Positions 1 through 7,808 of a DNA stretch of 64,000 nucleotides are shown in pieces. The stretch covers positions 3,569,501 to 3,633,500 of the forward strand of contig JAMLJB010000001.1 in assembly GCA_023953835.1 (NCBI GenBank), written 5' to 3'. This stretch comes from Rhizobiaceae bacterium. Lineage in GTDB: Bacteria; Pseudomonadota; Alphaproteobacteria; Rhizobiales; Rhizobiaceae. The notes under the pieces are model-generated. The model ran no database searches. It was not told the DNA's origin and was given only the letters and a program-made list of their open reading frames with translations. A program made the position numbers and the translations under genes. The first letter of the stretch is position 1; each line of letters starts with the position of its first letter.

Positions 1-1653
1 CGTACCGATGGCGTGCAGATCGCACCCGAAGCCATAACTTCCGCACGCGACGTGATCGAGCACGAATTCGGCACGAAATACCTGCCTGAAAAGCCGCGCT
101 ACTACGCCAACAAGGCGAAGAACGCGCAGGAAGCGCACGAGGCCATTCGCCCGACCGATTTTTCGCGCCTGCCGCAGGACATGAAGAAATATCTCGATGC
201 CGACCAGGCACGGCTTTACGAAATGATCTGGAAGCGGGCCGTCGCGAGCCAGATGCAGCCGGCGGAAATCGAGCGCACGACGGTCGAAATCGACGCGGCC
301 AATGGCAGCCGCACGGCAAGGCTGCGCGCGGTCGGCTCGGTCGTCAAGTTCGACGGTTTCATCGCTGCCTATACGGACGTGAAGGACGAGGATTCGGAGG
401 ACGAGGAGAACAGGCGCCTGCCGGAAATTCATGCCGGCGAAGGGCTGGAGCGCGAATCGGTCAACGCCACGCAGCATTCCACCGAGCCGCCGCCCCGCTA
501 TTCCGAAGCCTCGCTCATCAAAAAGATGGAGGAATTGGGGATCGGTCGCCCGTCCACCTATGCCGCCACGCTCAAGACGCTGGAAGACCGCGAATATGTG
601 GTGATCGACAAGCGCAAGCTCATCCCGCATTCGCGGGGCCGCATCGTCACGGCCTTTCTGGAAAGCTTCTTCGACAAGTATGTCGAATATGATTTCACCG
701 CCGACCTTGAGGAAAAGCTGGACGAAATCTCGGATGGCAAGCTCGAATACAAGGTGGTCCTGCGCGATTTCTGGCGGGATTTTTCCGCCGCCGTGGAAAG
801 CATCAAGGAGTTGCGCGTCACCGACGTTCTGAACGCGCTGAACGACGACCTCGCGCCGCTTTTGTTCCCCGCCCGGGAAGACGGCAGCGACCCCCGCGTC
901 TGCCCGAAATGCGGGACTGGAACGCTTTCGCTCAAGCTCGGCAAATATGGCGCATTCGTCGGCTGCTCGAACTATCCCGAATGCGGCTTCACCCGGCAGT
1001 TGGGAGACGCGTCAGGCAATGGCGAAGCCGAATCCGTGGAAGACGGCACGAAGGCACTAGGCACCGATCCTTACACCCAGGAAGAGATCACGCTTCGGTC
1101 CGGGCGCTTCGGCCCCTATGTCCAGCGTGGAGAGGGCAAGGAAGCCAAGCGGTCGAGCCTGCCCAAGGGCTGGACCGCCGAATCCGTCGACCACGAAAAG
1201 GCGCTCGCCCTGCTGTCGCTGCCGCGCGACGTTGGCAAGCACCCTGAAACGGGCAAGATGATTTCCGCCGGGCTCGGGCGCTACGGTCCGTTCGTGCTGC
1301 ATGACGGCACCTACGCCAATCTCGAATCGATCGAGGACGTGTTCTCCATCGGCCTCAACCGTGCTGTGTCGGTCATCGCAGAAAAGCAGCAGAAGGGGCC
1401 TCGCGCGCGCGGCGGCACGCCTGCGGCAATCAAGGACCTCGGTGCGCACCCCGATGGGGGCGGCACGATCACTGTTCGCGACGGGCGCTATGGTCCCTAT
1501 GTCAACTACGGCAAGGTGAACGCCACGCTTCCCAAGGGTAAGGACCCGGCGAGCGTGACGCTTGAGGAAGCGCTTGCGCTGATCGCCGCGAAGTCCGAAA
1601 AGGATGCGGCGAACGGCGGCAAGAAGCCATTCCGGCGTGGAAAGAAGGCATAG
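1..1653 (+). CDS. topA: DNA topoisomerase I, C-terminal part (5' end outside window)
   Basis: This is a type IA topoisomerase that relaxes negative supercoils through a transient tyrosine-DNA bond. The frame is open from base 1 and encodes about 550 residues. The first codons read RTDGVQ, the segment just after the family's catalytic tyrosine (ITYMRTDS in E. coli), so the Toprim domain and active tyrosine lie upstream of the window. The motifs AHEAIRPTD and LGIGRPSTYA are typical of the family. A C-terminal four-cysteine zinc module follows (CPKCG then CSNYPECG, near 900-985). After it come several GRFGPYV / GRYGPFV / GRYGPYV repeats and a lysine-rich tail, the usual rhizobial C-terminus. rnr follows immediately. 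Identity is certain; only the 5' extent is unknown. Confidence 0.97.
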   Translation, partial: RTDGVQIAPEAITSARDVIEHEFGTKYLPEKPRYYANKAKNAQEAHEAIRPTDFSRLPQDMKKYLDADQARLYEMIWKRAVASQMQPAEIERTTVEIDAANGSRTARLRAVGSVVKFDGFIAAYTDVKDEDSEDEENRRLPEIHAGEGLERESVNATQHSTEPPPRYSEASLIKKMEELGIGRPSTYAATLKTLEDREYVVIDKRKLIPHSRGRIVTAFLESFFDKYVEYDFTADLEEKLDEISDGKLEYKVVLRDFWRDFSAAVESIKELRVTDVLNALNDDLAPLLFPAREDGSDPRVCPKCGTGTLSLKLGKYGAFVGCSNYPECGFTRQLGDASGNGEAESVEDGTKALGTDPYTQEEITLRSGRFGPYVQRGEGKEAKRSSLPKGWTAESVDHEKALALLSLPRDVGKHPETGKMISAGLGRYGPFVLHDGTYANLESIEDVFSIGLNRAVSVIAEKQQKGPRARGGTPAAIKDLGAHPDGGGTITVRDGRYGPYVNYGKVNATLPKGKDPASVTLEEALALIAAKSEKDAANGGKKPFRRGKKA

Positions 1654-1654
1654 C

Positions 1655-3964
1655 TTGAACCAGGACATTCCGGGAGGCCGAAAAGGTGGCGGATCGAATT
1701 CCGGCGACACCGGCTCCCGGAAACAGGGCATTCGGCCAAGCCGTGATGATATAATAAAATATATCTCCGAGAACCCGGATGGCGCAGCCAAGCGTCAGAT
1801 CGCCAAGGCCTTCTCGTTGAAGGGCGATGACCGCCTCTGGCTGAAGGACCTGCTGAGGGATTTGCAGAAGGAGGGCTTCCTGCGCAGGCGCAACAAGCGT
1901 CTCGTGAAGCCCGGAACACTGCCCCATGTAACCGTGCTGGACATTTTCGGGCGCGATTCCGACGGCAGCCTGCTTGGGCGCCCCACGGAAGCGCGAGACG
2001 GAAACGGCGAACTGACCGTCCTGATCCGCGTCTCGCGCGGCGGGCCTGTCGCGGGCGTTGGCGACCGCGTGCTTGCAAAGACCTTCCCGGCGGAACGGGC
2101 GGAAGGCCCGCCCTATACCGCCCGGATCATGAAGGTGTTCGAGCGGCGGCGCGAGGCCGTTCTGGGCATATTCCGCGCCGCGACCGACGGAACGCTGCGC
2201 ATCGTGCCGGTGGAACGCCGCCAGGCCGAGTTGATCGTTGATCCCGAATTTCGTGGCGCGGCAAAGGAGGGCGATCTCGTCGAGGTCGAGCCGGTCCGCA
2301 TCGGACAATACGGCTTGGCGCGCGCCAAGGTGCTCGCGGTGCTGGGGTCGTTGACCTCGGAAAAGGCGGTCTCGATGATCGCCATCCATGCCCACGAGAT
2401 TCCGCATATCTTCCCGGCGGATGTACTAGCCGAAACAGAAGCTATGAAGCCGGTCGGGCTTGAAGGACGCGAGGATTGGCGCACGGTTCCGCTCGTCACA
2501 ATCGACCCCGCCGACGCCAAAGACCACGACGATGCGGTGTTTGCCGAACCCGATCCCGACGAATCCAATGCGGGCGGATACATCGTCACGGTCGCAATCG
2601 CCGATGTCGCGGCCTATGTTCGCCCCGGATCGGCCATCGACCGTGAGGCGCTGAACCGTGGCAATTCGGTCTACTTTCCAGACCGCGTGGTGCCGATGTT
2701 GCCGGAACGTCTTTCCAATGACCTTTGCTCCCTGAAGGAAGGGCTCGACCGGCCCGCATTGGCTGTGCGCATGACGTTCGCGGCGGAAGGCCGGAAGCTA
2801 CGGCACAGCTTCCATCGTGTGACCATGCGCTCGGCGGCCAAGCTCGCCTACCCGCAGGCACAGGCAGCGATTGACGGAAACCCCGACGAAAAGACCGCGC
2901 CGCTGCTCGATTCCGTGCTGAAGCCGCTTTGGGCCGCCTATGCGGTGTTGAAGCGGGGGCGCGAGGCCCGCGAGCCGCTGGAACTGGACCTGCCGGAGCG
3001 GAAGATCCTGCTGAAGCCGGATGGCACCGTCGACCGGGTCGTGATTCCCGAAAGGCTCGACGCGCACAAGCTCATCGAGGAATTCATGATCCAGGCCAAT
3101 GTTTCGGCTGCCGAAACGCTGGAGCGCAAGAGCCAGCCGCTGGTCTACCGGATCCATGACGGCCCGTCGCTCGCCAAGCAGGAATCGCTGCGCGAATTTC
3201 TCCAGACCATCGGAATTTCGCTTGCGCGCGGCGCGCAGTTGCGCCCCTCGCAGATCAACCGCATTCTGGAGCGCGTGCATGGCGAGGACAATGAAACGCT
3301 CGTCAACGAGGTTGTGCTGCGCTCACAGAGCCAGGCGGAATATTCCCCCGAGAACATCGGCCATTTCGGCCTCAACCTGCACCGTTATGCGCATTTCACC
3401 TCACCGATCCGCCGATATGCCGACCTCATCGTGCACCGGGCGCTCATTGGTTCGCTGGGCCTCGGCCAAGGCGGCATCACCGGCGCGGAAGAAGCGCGGC
3501 TCGAAGAAATCTCGGCGCTGATTTCCGCGACCGAACGACGCGCCATGGCGGCCGAACGCGACACTGTTGACCGGCTGGTTGCTGCGTATCTCTCTGAAAG
3601 AATTGGCGAAATCTTCGAAGCGCGGATATCCGGCGTCACCAAGGCGGGACTGTTTGTCCAATTGCCCGAATTTGGCGCAGACGGTTTTGTTCCCATATCT
3701 ACGCTCGGAGACGACTACTACCGCTTCGACGAAGGTGCGCGCGCGCTCTATGGCGAGCGCTCCGGTCGAGGTTTTCGGCTGGCGGACACCGTTGAGGTGC
3801 GACTGGTTGAAAATGCACCTCTGGCCGGCGCGATGCGGTTCGAAATGTTGAGCGACCCCAAGCCGCTTCCGGGCACAAGGCGGTCGTATCACAAGTCGAA
3901 GGGTGCGAAAAACAAGGCGAGGCAACGCGCCTCGCAGCCGCGCGGCCCGCGGCACAGGAGATGA
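1655..3964 (+). CDS. rnr: Ribonuclease R
   Basis: This is a 3'-5' exoribonuclease of the RNB family that degrades structured RNA, about 769 residues. An N-terminal winged-helix-like segment (SRDDIIKYI onward) precedes cold-shock folds. The RNB catalytic domain contains the metal-binding run DPADAKDHDDAVF and the motif HFTSPIRRYADL. A C-terminal S1 domain (ARISGVTKAGLFVQLPEFGA) and a basic tail follow. I chose the TTG at 1655, two bases after the topA stop, because an AAAGAAGG ribosome-binding site precedes it. An in-frame start at 1604 inside topA would add 17 residues. The stop overlaps the next start as ATGA, so topA, rnr and the DUF983 gene are probably co-transcribed. Confidence 0.93.
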   Translation: MNQDIPGGRKGGGSNSGDTGSRKQGIRPSRDDIIKYISENPDGAAKRQIAKAFSLKGDDRLWLKDLLRDLQKEGFLRRRNKRLVKPGTLPHVTVLDIFGRDSDGSLLGRPTEARDGNGELTVLIRVSRGGPVAGVGDRVLAKTFPAERAEGPPYTARIMKVFERRREAVLGIFRAATDGTLRIVPVERRQAELIVDPEFRGAAKEGDLVEVEPVRIGQYGLARAKVLAVLGSLTSEKAVSMIAIHAHEIPHIFPADVLAETEAMKPVGLEGREDWRTVPLVTIDPADAKDHDDAVFAEPDPDESNAGGYIVTVAIADVAAYVRPGSAIDREALNRGNSVYFPDRVVPMLPERLSNDLCSLKEGLDRPALAVRMTFAAEGRKLRHSFHRVTMRSAAKLAYPQAQAAIDGNPDEKTAPLLDSVLKPLWAAYAVLKRGREAREPLELDLPERKILLKPDGTVDRVVIPERLDAHKLIEEFMIQANVSAAETLERKSQPLVYRIHDGPSLAKQESLREFLQTIGISLARGAQLRPSQINRILERVHGEDNETLVNEVVLRSQSQAEYSPENIGHFGLNLHRYAHFTSPIRRYADLIVHRALIGSLGLGQGGITGAEEARLEEISALISATERRAMAAERDTVDRLVAAYLSERIGEIFEARISGVTKAGLFVQLPEFGADGFVPISTLGDDYYRFDEGARALYGERSGRGFRLADTVEVRLVENAPLAGAMRFEMLSDPKPLPGTRRSYHKSKGAKNKARQRASQPRGPRHRR

Positions 3965-4434
3965 CGATGGCGGATCAGGTCACTGGAATTGAACAGGTAT
4001 TCGGCGGCGAGAACCATTCGGGCCGCCCTGCCCGCCCGCTCAAGGAAGCGATCAAGCGCGGCATTCTGGGTCGGTGCCCTGCCTGCGGCGAGGGCCATCT
4101 GTTCCGCGCATTTACAAAGACTGTGGACCGCTGCGAAGCATGCGGCGAGGAAATGTTCCACCATCGCGCTGACGACCTGCCGGCTTATCTCGTGATCACC
4201 GTTGTCGGGCACGTCGTGCTGACCCTGTTCCTGATCGCGGAACTGGTGCTCAACTGGTCGAGCTGGCAGCACCTCGCACTTTGGGTTCCCGTCACGCTGG
4301 TGATGTCGCTTGCACTCCTCCAGCCCGCAAAGGGCGCGGTCGTCGGCCTGCAATGGGCAAACTACATGCACGGCTTCGGCGGTGAGGGCGACGGCCTCGA
4401 AACGCACCCGGAATTGACCGAAACGGCACGGTAA
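3961..4434 (+). CDS. DUF983 family membrane protein
   Basis: This 157-residue protein belongs to the DUF983 family, whose function is unknown. An N-terminal cytosolic part carries two CxxC pairs, CPACGEGHLF and CEACGEEMF, which probably bind zinc or another metal. Two hydrophobic segments follow (roughly residues 75-100 and 105-125). The histidine-aspartate-rich HHRADDLPAYL before the first membrane segment is typical of the family. The start overlaps the rnr stop by four bases, so expression is probably coupled to rnr. The linkage with rnr is common in rhizobia, but no activity can be inferred from it. A second ATG six bases downstream is an equally possible start. Confidence 0.85.
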   Translation: MTMADQVTGIEQVFGGENHSGRPARPLKEAIKRGILGRCPACGEGHLFRAFTKTVDRCEACGEEMFHHRADDLPAYLVITVVGHVVLTLFLIAELVLNWSSWQHLALWVPVTLVMSLALLQPAKGAVVGLQWANYMHGFGGEGDGLETHPELTETAR

Positions 4435-4501
4435 AATAATACCACATTTTTATCTATATGTTTTTGCTTGTTTTTTTGTTTCTGCTTCCTGTTTCGTTGA
4501 A

Positions 4502-4530
4502 TTGACCGCATATTCGATCTGAACTATAAG
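4502..4530 (+). promoter_or_regulatory. Predicted housekeeping promoter for rplM-rpsI
   Basis: TTGACC at 4502-4507 and TATAAG at 4525-4530 are separated by exactly 17 bases, close to the sigma-70 consensus. The inferred transcription start is near 4537, giving a leader of about 110 bases before rplM. Confidence 0.7.
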
Positions 4531-4543
4531 CCTGCGCAAGACA

Positions 4544-4570
4544 GCGGCCTGACGGGCCGCCGTTTTATTA
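4544..4570 (+). other. Terminator-like hairpin at the start of the rplM leader
   Basis: GCGGCC (4544-4549) and GGCCGC (4555-4560) form a short stem with a five-base loop, followed by a T-rich stretch CGTTTTATTATT. It lies only about 10 bases after the inferred start of transcription. It may end read-through from the DUF983 gene, or be a regulatory leader structure for L13-S9. The sequence alone cannot separate these. Confidence 0.5.
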
Positions 4571-4647
4571 TTGGCAACCCTTTTTCCGGTGCGCCAATTC
4601 AAGCAACAAGAAACGCCCTCGCCTGAGGGTCCAAACAGGACAATGCC

Positions 4648-5109
4648 ATGACAACCTTTTCGCAAAAGCCTGCGGAAGTGGTGAAGAAGTGGGTGCTGAT
4701 CGATGCCGAGGGTCTCGTCGTCGGACGTCTCGCCTCCATCGTCGCCAACCGCCTGCGCGGCAAGCACAAGCCGACCTTCACCCCGCATGTCGACGATGGC
4801 GACAACGTCATCGTGATCAATGCCGACAAAGTGGCGCTGACCGGCAAGAAGTACACCGACAAGATGTACTACTGGCACACCGGCCATCCGGGCGGCATCA
4901 AGGAGCGCACCGCGCGCCAGTTGCTCGAGGGCCGTTTTCCGGAGCGCGTCGTTGAGAAAGCCGTCGAGCGCATGATTCCCCGTGGCCCGCTTGGCCGCCG
5001 CCAGATGAAGAACCTGCGCGTTTACGCCGGAACTTCTCACCCGCACGAGGCGCAGCAGCCCGAAACGCTGGATGTCGCCGCGATGAACACCAAGAACAAG
5101 AGGGCTTAA
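4648..5109 (+). CDS. rplM: 50S ribosomal protein L13
   Basis: This is ribosomal protein L13, 153 residues, slightly longer than the E. coli protein, as is usual in alphaproteobacteria. It binds 23S rRNA early in 50S assembly. Recognisable runs are WVLIDAEGLVVGRLAS, NADKVALTGKK, TGHPGGIK and MIPRGPLGR. It is transcribed with rpsI, two bases downstream, the near-universal rplM-rpsI arrangement. A predicted promoter at 4502-4530 and a hairpin-bearing leader precede it. In E. coli, L13 represses its own operon through the mRNA leader; the structure here could play a similar part, but that is inference. Confidence 0.98.
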   Translation: MTTFSQKPAEVVKKWVLIDAEGLVVGRLASIVANRLRGKHKPTFTPHVDDGDNVIVINADKVALTGKKYTDKMYYWHTGHPGGIKERTARQLLEGRFPERVVEKAVERMIPRGPLGRRQMKNLRVYAGTSHPHEAQQPETLDVAAMNTKNKRA

Positions 5110-5111
5110 CA

Positions 5112-5588
5112 ATGGCCGAACTCAGCTCCCTCGCCGAACTCGGCACGGTGGCCGCAACAGAGCAGCCGGCAGCACCCGTCCATGTCCAGAAGCTGGACAG
5201 CCAGGGCCGCGCCTACGCCACTGGCAAGCGCAAGGACGCGATTGCCCGCGTCTGGGTCAAGCCCGGCTCCGGCAAGATCGTCGTCAACGACAAGGAATTT
5301 GCCGCCTATTTCGCAAGGCCGGTGCTCCAGATGATACTCAACCAGCCCATCGTGGCGTCCAACCGCGTCGGCCAGTTCGACATCGTTGCGACCGTCACGG
5401 GCGGTGGCCTCTCCGGTCAGGCCGGCGCCGTGCGCCACGGTATCTCCAAGGCGCTGACCTATTACGAGCCGGCGCTGCGCAGCGTGCTCAAGAAGGGCGG
5501 CTTCCTGACCCGCGACAGCCGCACGGTCGAGCGCAAGAAGTACGGCAAGGCGAAAGCCCGCCGCAGCTTCCAGTTCTCCAAGCGCTGA
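5112..5588 (+). CDS. rpsI: 30S ribosomal protein S9
   Basis: This is ribosomal protein S9, 158 residues. The N-terminal extension of about 30 residues (MAELSSLAELGTV...) is common in rhizobia. The core begins at GRAYATGKRKDAIARVW. The basic C-terminus KKYGKAKARRSFQFSKR ends in the conserved Ser-Lys-Arg tail that reaches the ribosomal P site. It follows rplM by two bases and is closed by a strong intrinsic terminator at 5606-5634. Confidence 0.98.
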   Translation: MAELSSLAELGTVAATEQPAAPVHVQKLDSQGRAYATGKRKDAIARVWVKPGSGKIVVNDKEFAAYFARPVLQMILNQPIVASNRVGQFDIVATVTGGGLSGQAGAVRHGISKALTYYEPALRSVLKKGGFLTRDSRTVERKKYGKAKARRSFQFSKR

Positions 5589-5605
5589 TCGCTTCCCCAT
5601 CGTGG

Positions 5606-5634
5606 AAAAAGGCCGCCTCCGGGCGGCCTTTTTT
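5606..5634 (+). terminator. Intrinsic terminator of rplM-rpsI
   Basis: GGCCGCC (5611-5617) and GGCGGCC (5622-5628) form a seven-base-pair GC stem with a TCCG loop. Six T residues follow, and a matching A-run lies on the left side. It may also serve the convergent gene at 5644. Confidence 0.9.
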
Positions 5635-5643
5635 GTTGTGGCG

Positions 5644-6693
5644 CTACCCGCCGAAATGGTCCGCGGAACTCATATTGACCGGACCATACGGCTTTCGGAA
5701 GCCGTGCGCCTCCAGCCACTCGATTGCCGCCTTGGGTTCATCGGTCTGGACAATCGTCGCGCCCTGCTCGATCCAGAAACCGAACACATCGTCGGGATTC
5801 GAGGCATTCACCGCCAACTGGTCGCCGCGCCCGCCCGCGAGATAGCCCGCCGGCTTGTTCACGATGGCATAGGTATTCACCCACATGTGCCAGTCGCCCC
5901 GGATCGCTTCGGCCCGCACATGCGGACGGAACAGCGCGCCGCCATCCGCAGTCACCTCGCCGGGCTCGCGGCGCCAGTTGATCATCTCCACCGCGTCGGC
6001 GCCGACCGCGCCCGTCGTGGAGCGCACAAACGACGCATCGCGCACCGCGTCGTCGGCGATTATCGGCATGAAATGCACGCGAGCGTCCATACCTCGCAGC
6101 AGCGCCGTCGCCTCGCTCACCTTGTCCGCATTCCAGAGATTCTGCTTGATGATGATCTGATCCTCGACGCCGAGGGAACGCGCCTCCTCCACAATCCCGC
6201 CAAGCTCGGAGAAGTCCAGCTTGTTGTCGATATTGACCAGAACACGACCACGGGCGGCGACCAGGACGTCTCGGAGCGTCGGAACGGGTTCGTCGGTCAC
6301 CTTGCCCGTCTCCTCGATCCGAAGCCTGCACGGCGCCAGATCCGCAAGTGTCCTCTCGACCAGCTGACCCCGGCACGTCGTGGTCCGGTCCAGCCAGGTG
6401 TCATGCAGGGCGACATACACATTGTCGCGCGTTTTCTGGACGTCGATCTCCACGATCTCGACACCGAGCGCCACTGCGGCGCTGATCGCGTCGAGCGAAT
6501 TTTCGGCCCGCACGACCTGTCCGTTCTCCCGCACACCGGCCCGATGGCCGACCACCATCACATGGTCCCGCCACTGGTTGGCATGCTCGAAGCGATCCAG
6601 GATGGAGACAACACGGGGCTCGAATTGCCCGGCCCGGGATGGCGAATGGGTCCCGAGGAGCAGGAGCGCAGCGAGCGCTGGAACAAGACGCAT
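5644..6693 (-). CDS. Secreted glycerophosphodiester phosphodiesterase family protein
   Basis: This GDPD-family protein of 349 residues probably hydrolyses glycerophosphodiesters in the periplasm. The start at 6693 gives a clear signal peptide (MRLVPALAALLLLGTHSPSRAG). The frame extends upstream through tRNA-Val, which cannot be coding. Family residues are visible: HRAG with an AEN motif shortly after, EIDV with its acidic metal ligands, and HDTWLDRTT. It is convergent with rpsI and shares the terminator region. It could release glycerol-3-phosphate for the glp genes at 30.7-34.6 kb, but they are far away and nothing in the sequence links them. Confidence 0.85.
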   Translation of the reverse strand: MRLVPALAALLLLGTHSPSRAGQFEPRVVSILDRFEHANQWRDHVMVVGHRAGVRENGQVVRAENSLDAISAAVALGVEIVEIDVQKTRDNVYVALHDTWLDRTTTCRGQLVERTLADLAPCRLRIEETGKVTDEPVPTLRDVLVAARGRVLVNIDNKLDFSELGGIVEEARSLGVEDQIIIKQNLWNADKVSEATALLRGMDARVHFMPIIADDAVRDASFVRSTTGAVGADAVEMINWRREPGEVTADGGALFRPHVRAEAIRGDWHMWVNTYAIVNKPAGYLAGGRGDQLAVNASNPDDVFGFWIEQGATIVQTDEPKAAIEWLEAHGFRKPYGPVNMSSADHFGG

Positions 6694-6803
6694 GTCGAAT
6701 CCCTCGACATTTCCGTTGGCGCCGGGATAGGCGCGCCATGCAACAGCGATGTGAAGCTTTGACGAAGCGCCAATGACGCCTGCGTGCGGGATCAAGGGGA
6801 GAC

Positions 6804-6879
<76 letters not shown>

Positions 6880-6892
6880 CTGCAGGCGCGGA

Positions 6893-6921
6893 CCTTTAAG
6901 CGCTAACGCCCGCCCGCGCAA
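6893..6921 (-). promoter_or_regulatory. Predicted promoter for tRNA-Val
   Basis: On the minus strand TTGCGC (6916-6921) and TAAAGG (6893-6898) are separated by 17 bases. This places the start of transcription a few bases before the tRNA. Confidence 0.5.
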
Positions 6922-7025
6922 GCCCAAATCGGGGTCATTTCCCGCGTGAATCGCACTTCGCCAAGGCCGTTCAACAAATCCGGCAAAGCATTCCAGCATA
7001 GTTGAAAATAAGCGATGCCAGCGCC

Positions 7026-7054
7026 TTGACACCTCCCAACGAACCCCTTAATTC
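7026..7054 (+). promoter_or_regulatory. Predicted promoter for tRNA-Asp
   Basis: A consensus TTGACA (7026-7031), 17-base spacer and TAATTC (7049-7054) precede tRNA-Asp. The inferred leader of about 35 bases contains a perfect 16-bp palindrome, CGGTTCGATCGAACCG (7069-7084). Confidence 0.65.
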
Positions 7055-7096
7055 CACGCCCATCGACGCGGTTCGATCGAACCGGTGTCGCAATGC

Positions 7097-7173
7097 GCGG
7101 GTGTAGCTCAGTCGGTTAGAGTGCCGGCCTGTCACGCCGGAGGTCGCGGGTTCGAGCCCCGTCACTCGCGCCA
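7097..7173 (+). tRNA. tRNA-Asp (GTC)
   Basis: The 77 bases include an encoded CCA. Acceptor GCGGGTG pairs with CACTCGC (one G-T pair), with discriminator G. Anticodon stem CCGGC/GCCGG encloses CTGTCAC (anticodon GTC). The T loop is TTCGAGC. Confidence 0.97.
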
Positions 7174-7280
7174 TTTTCTCAATCATCGATGAGCAGCAAG
7201 CAGCGCAGACGCCGCCTTTTCCCCTGCCGCTATGCTTCGCAGCGAGATGCCGAAAGGTCCAGGGCCAATCCGGTTGCCAG

Positions 7281-7310
7281 AAACAAAAGCGGCCGGGAAT
7301 CCCCGACCGC
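7281..7310 (-). terminator. Intrinsic terminator of hupB
   Basis: On the minus strand GCGGTCGGG and CCCGGCCGC form a nine-base-pair stem with one G-T pair and a GATT loop, followed by TTTTGTTT. Confidence 0.75.
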
Positions 7311-7337
7311 CTGATGACAGGAAGTGCTGTAGAATGC

Positions 7338-7610
7338 TTAGTTCAGCGCGTCCTTGAGACCCTTCCCCGCAGAGAACTTCGGGCGAACCCGTGCAGGCAC
7401 CTTCACTTCCGCGCCGGTCTGAGGATTGCGGCTGGTCGAAGCTGCCTTCTTGACCGCGCTGAAATTGCCGAACCCAACAAGACGTACGTCGCCGCCCTTC
7501 TTCAACTCGCCGGTGATTGCCGAGAACACCGCGTCGACAGCTGCCTGCGCGTGCGCCTTAGAGAGATTTGCGGTGTCCGCAACCGCTGCAATCAGCTCGT
7601 TCTTGTTCAT
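7338..7610 (-). CDS. hupB: DNA-binding protein HU
   Basis: This is a histone-like HU protein of 90 residues, exactly the family length, that bends and compacts DNA as a dimer. The signature GFGNFSAVKKAASTSRNPQTG and the DNA-binding arm motif VPARVRPKFSAGKGLKDALN are both intact. It is monocistronic, with a near-consensus promoter at 7669-7697 and a terminator at 7281-7310. It lies just downstream of lon, the usual alphaproteobacterial order. Confidence 0.97.
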   Translation of the reverse strand: MNKNELIAAVADTANLSKAHAQAAVDAVFSAITGELKKGGDVRLVGFGNFSAVKKAASTSRNPQTGAEVKVPARVRPKFSAGKGLKDALN

Positions 7611-7668
7611 GAAGAGTTTCCTTCCTAGGAGAAAATTTGAGATCTAGCGACTCAACTAAGAGAAGGCG

Positions 7669-7697
7669 ATATTAGTGAGAGTTGACAGGGCCACCAA
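7669..7697 (-). promoter_or_regulatory. Predicted promoter for hupB
   Basis: On the minus strand TTGGTG (7692-7697), a 17-base spacer and TAATAT (7669-7674) lie about 60 bases before the hupB start. A GAAGGAAA ribosome-binding site sits just before the start codon. Confidence 0.65.
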
Positions 7698-7750
7698 GCG
7701 GAAACCCTAGCAAAATAAGGAAAAACCCAAGTTTTCTACGGCTTTCTACA

Positions 7751-7782
7751 GGAAAGATGCAGCCGGGCGTCGGCCCGGCTGC
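7751..7782 (-). terminator. Intrinsic terminator of lon
   Basis: GCAGCCGGGC (7759-7768) and GCCCGGCTGC (7773-7782) form a perfect ten-base-pair stem with a four-base loop. On the minus strand it is followed by ATCTTTCC, a modest T tract. Confidence 0.75.
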
Positions 7783-7808
7783 ACTGATTGTCGGCTAATC
7801 GCTGCCGC

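Noticed and set aside
5602..6762. Long plus-strand frame of 386 codons opposite the glycerophosphodiesterase
   Set aside because: It is the antisense shadow of a gene with a signal peptide and intact catalytic motifs; high GC produces long shadow frames.
6971..7186. Minus-strand reading frame of 71 codons across tRNA-Asp
   Set aside because: It runs antisense through the tRNA-Asp gene; such frames through tRNAs are a common false call and it has no ribosome-binding site.
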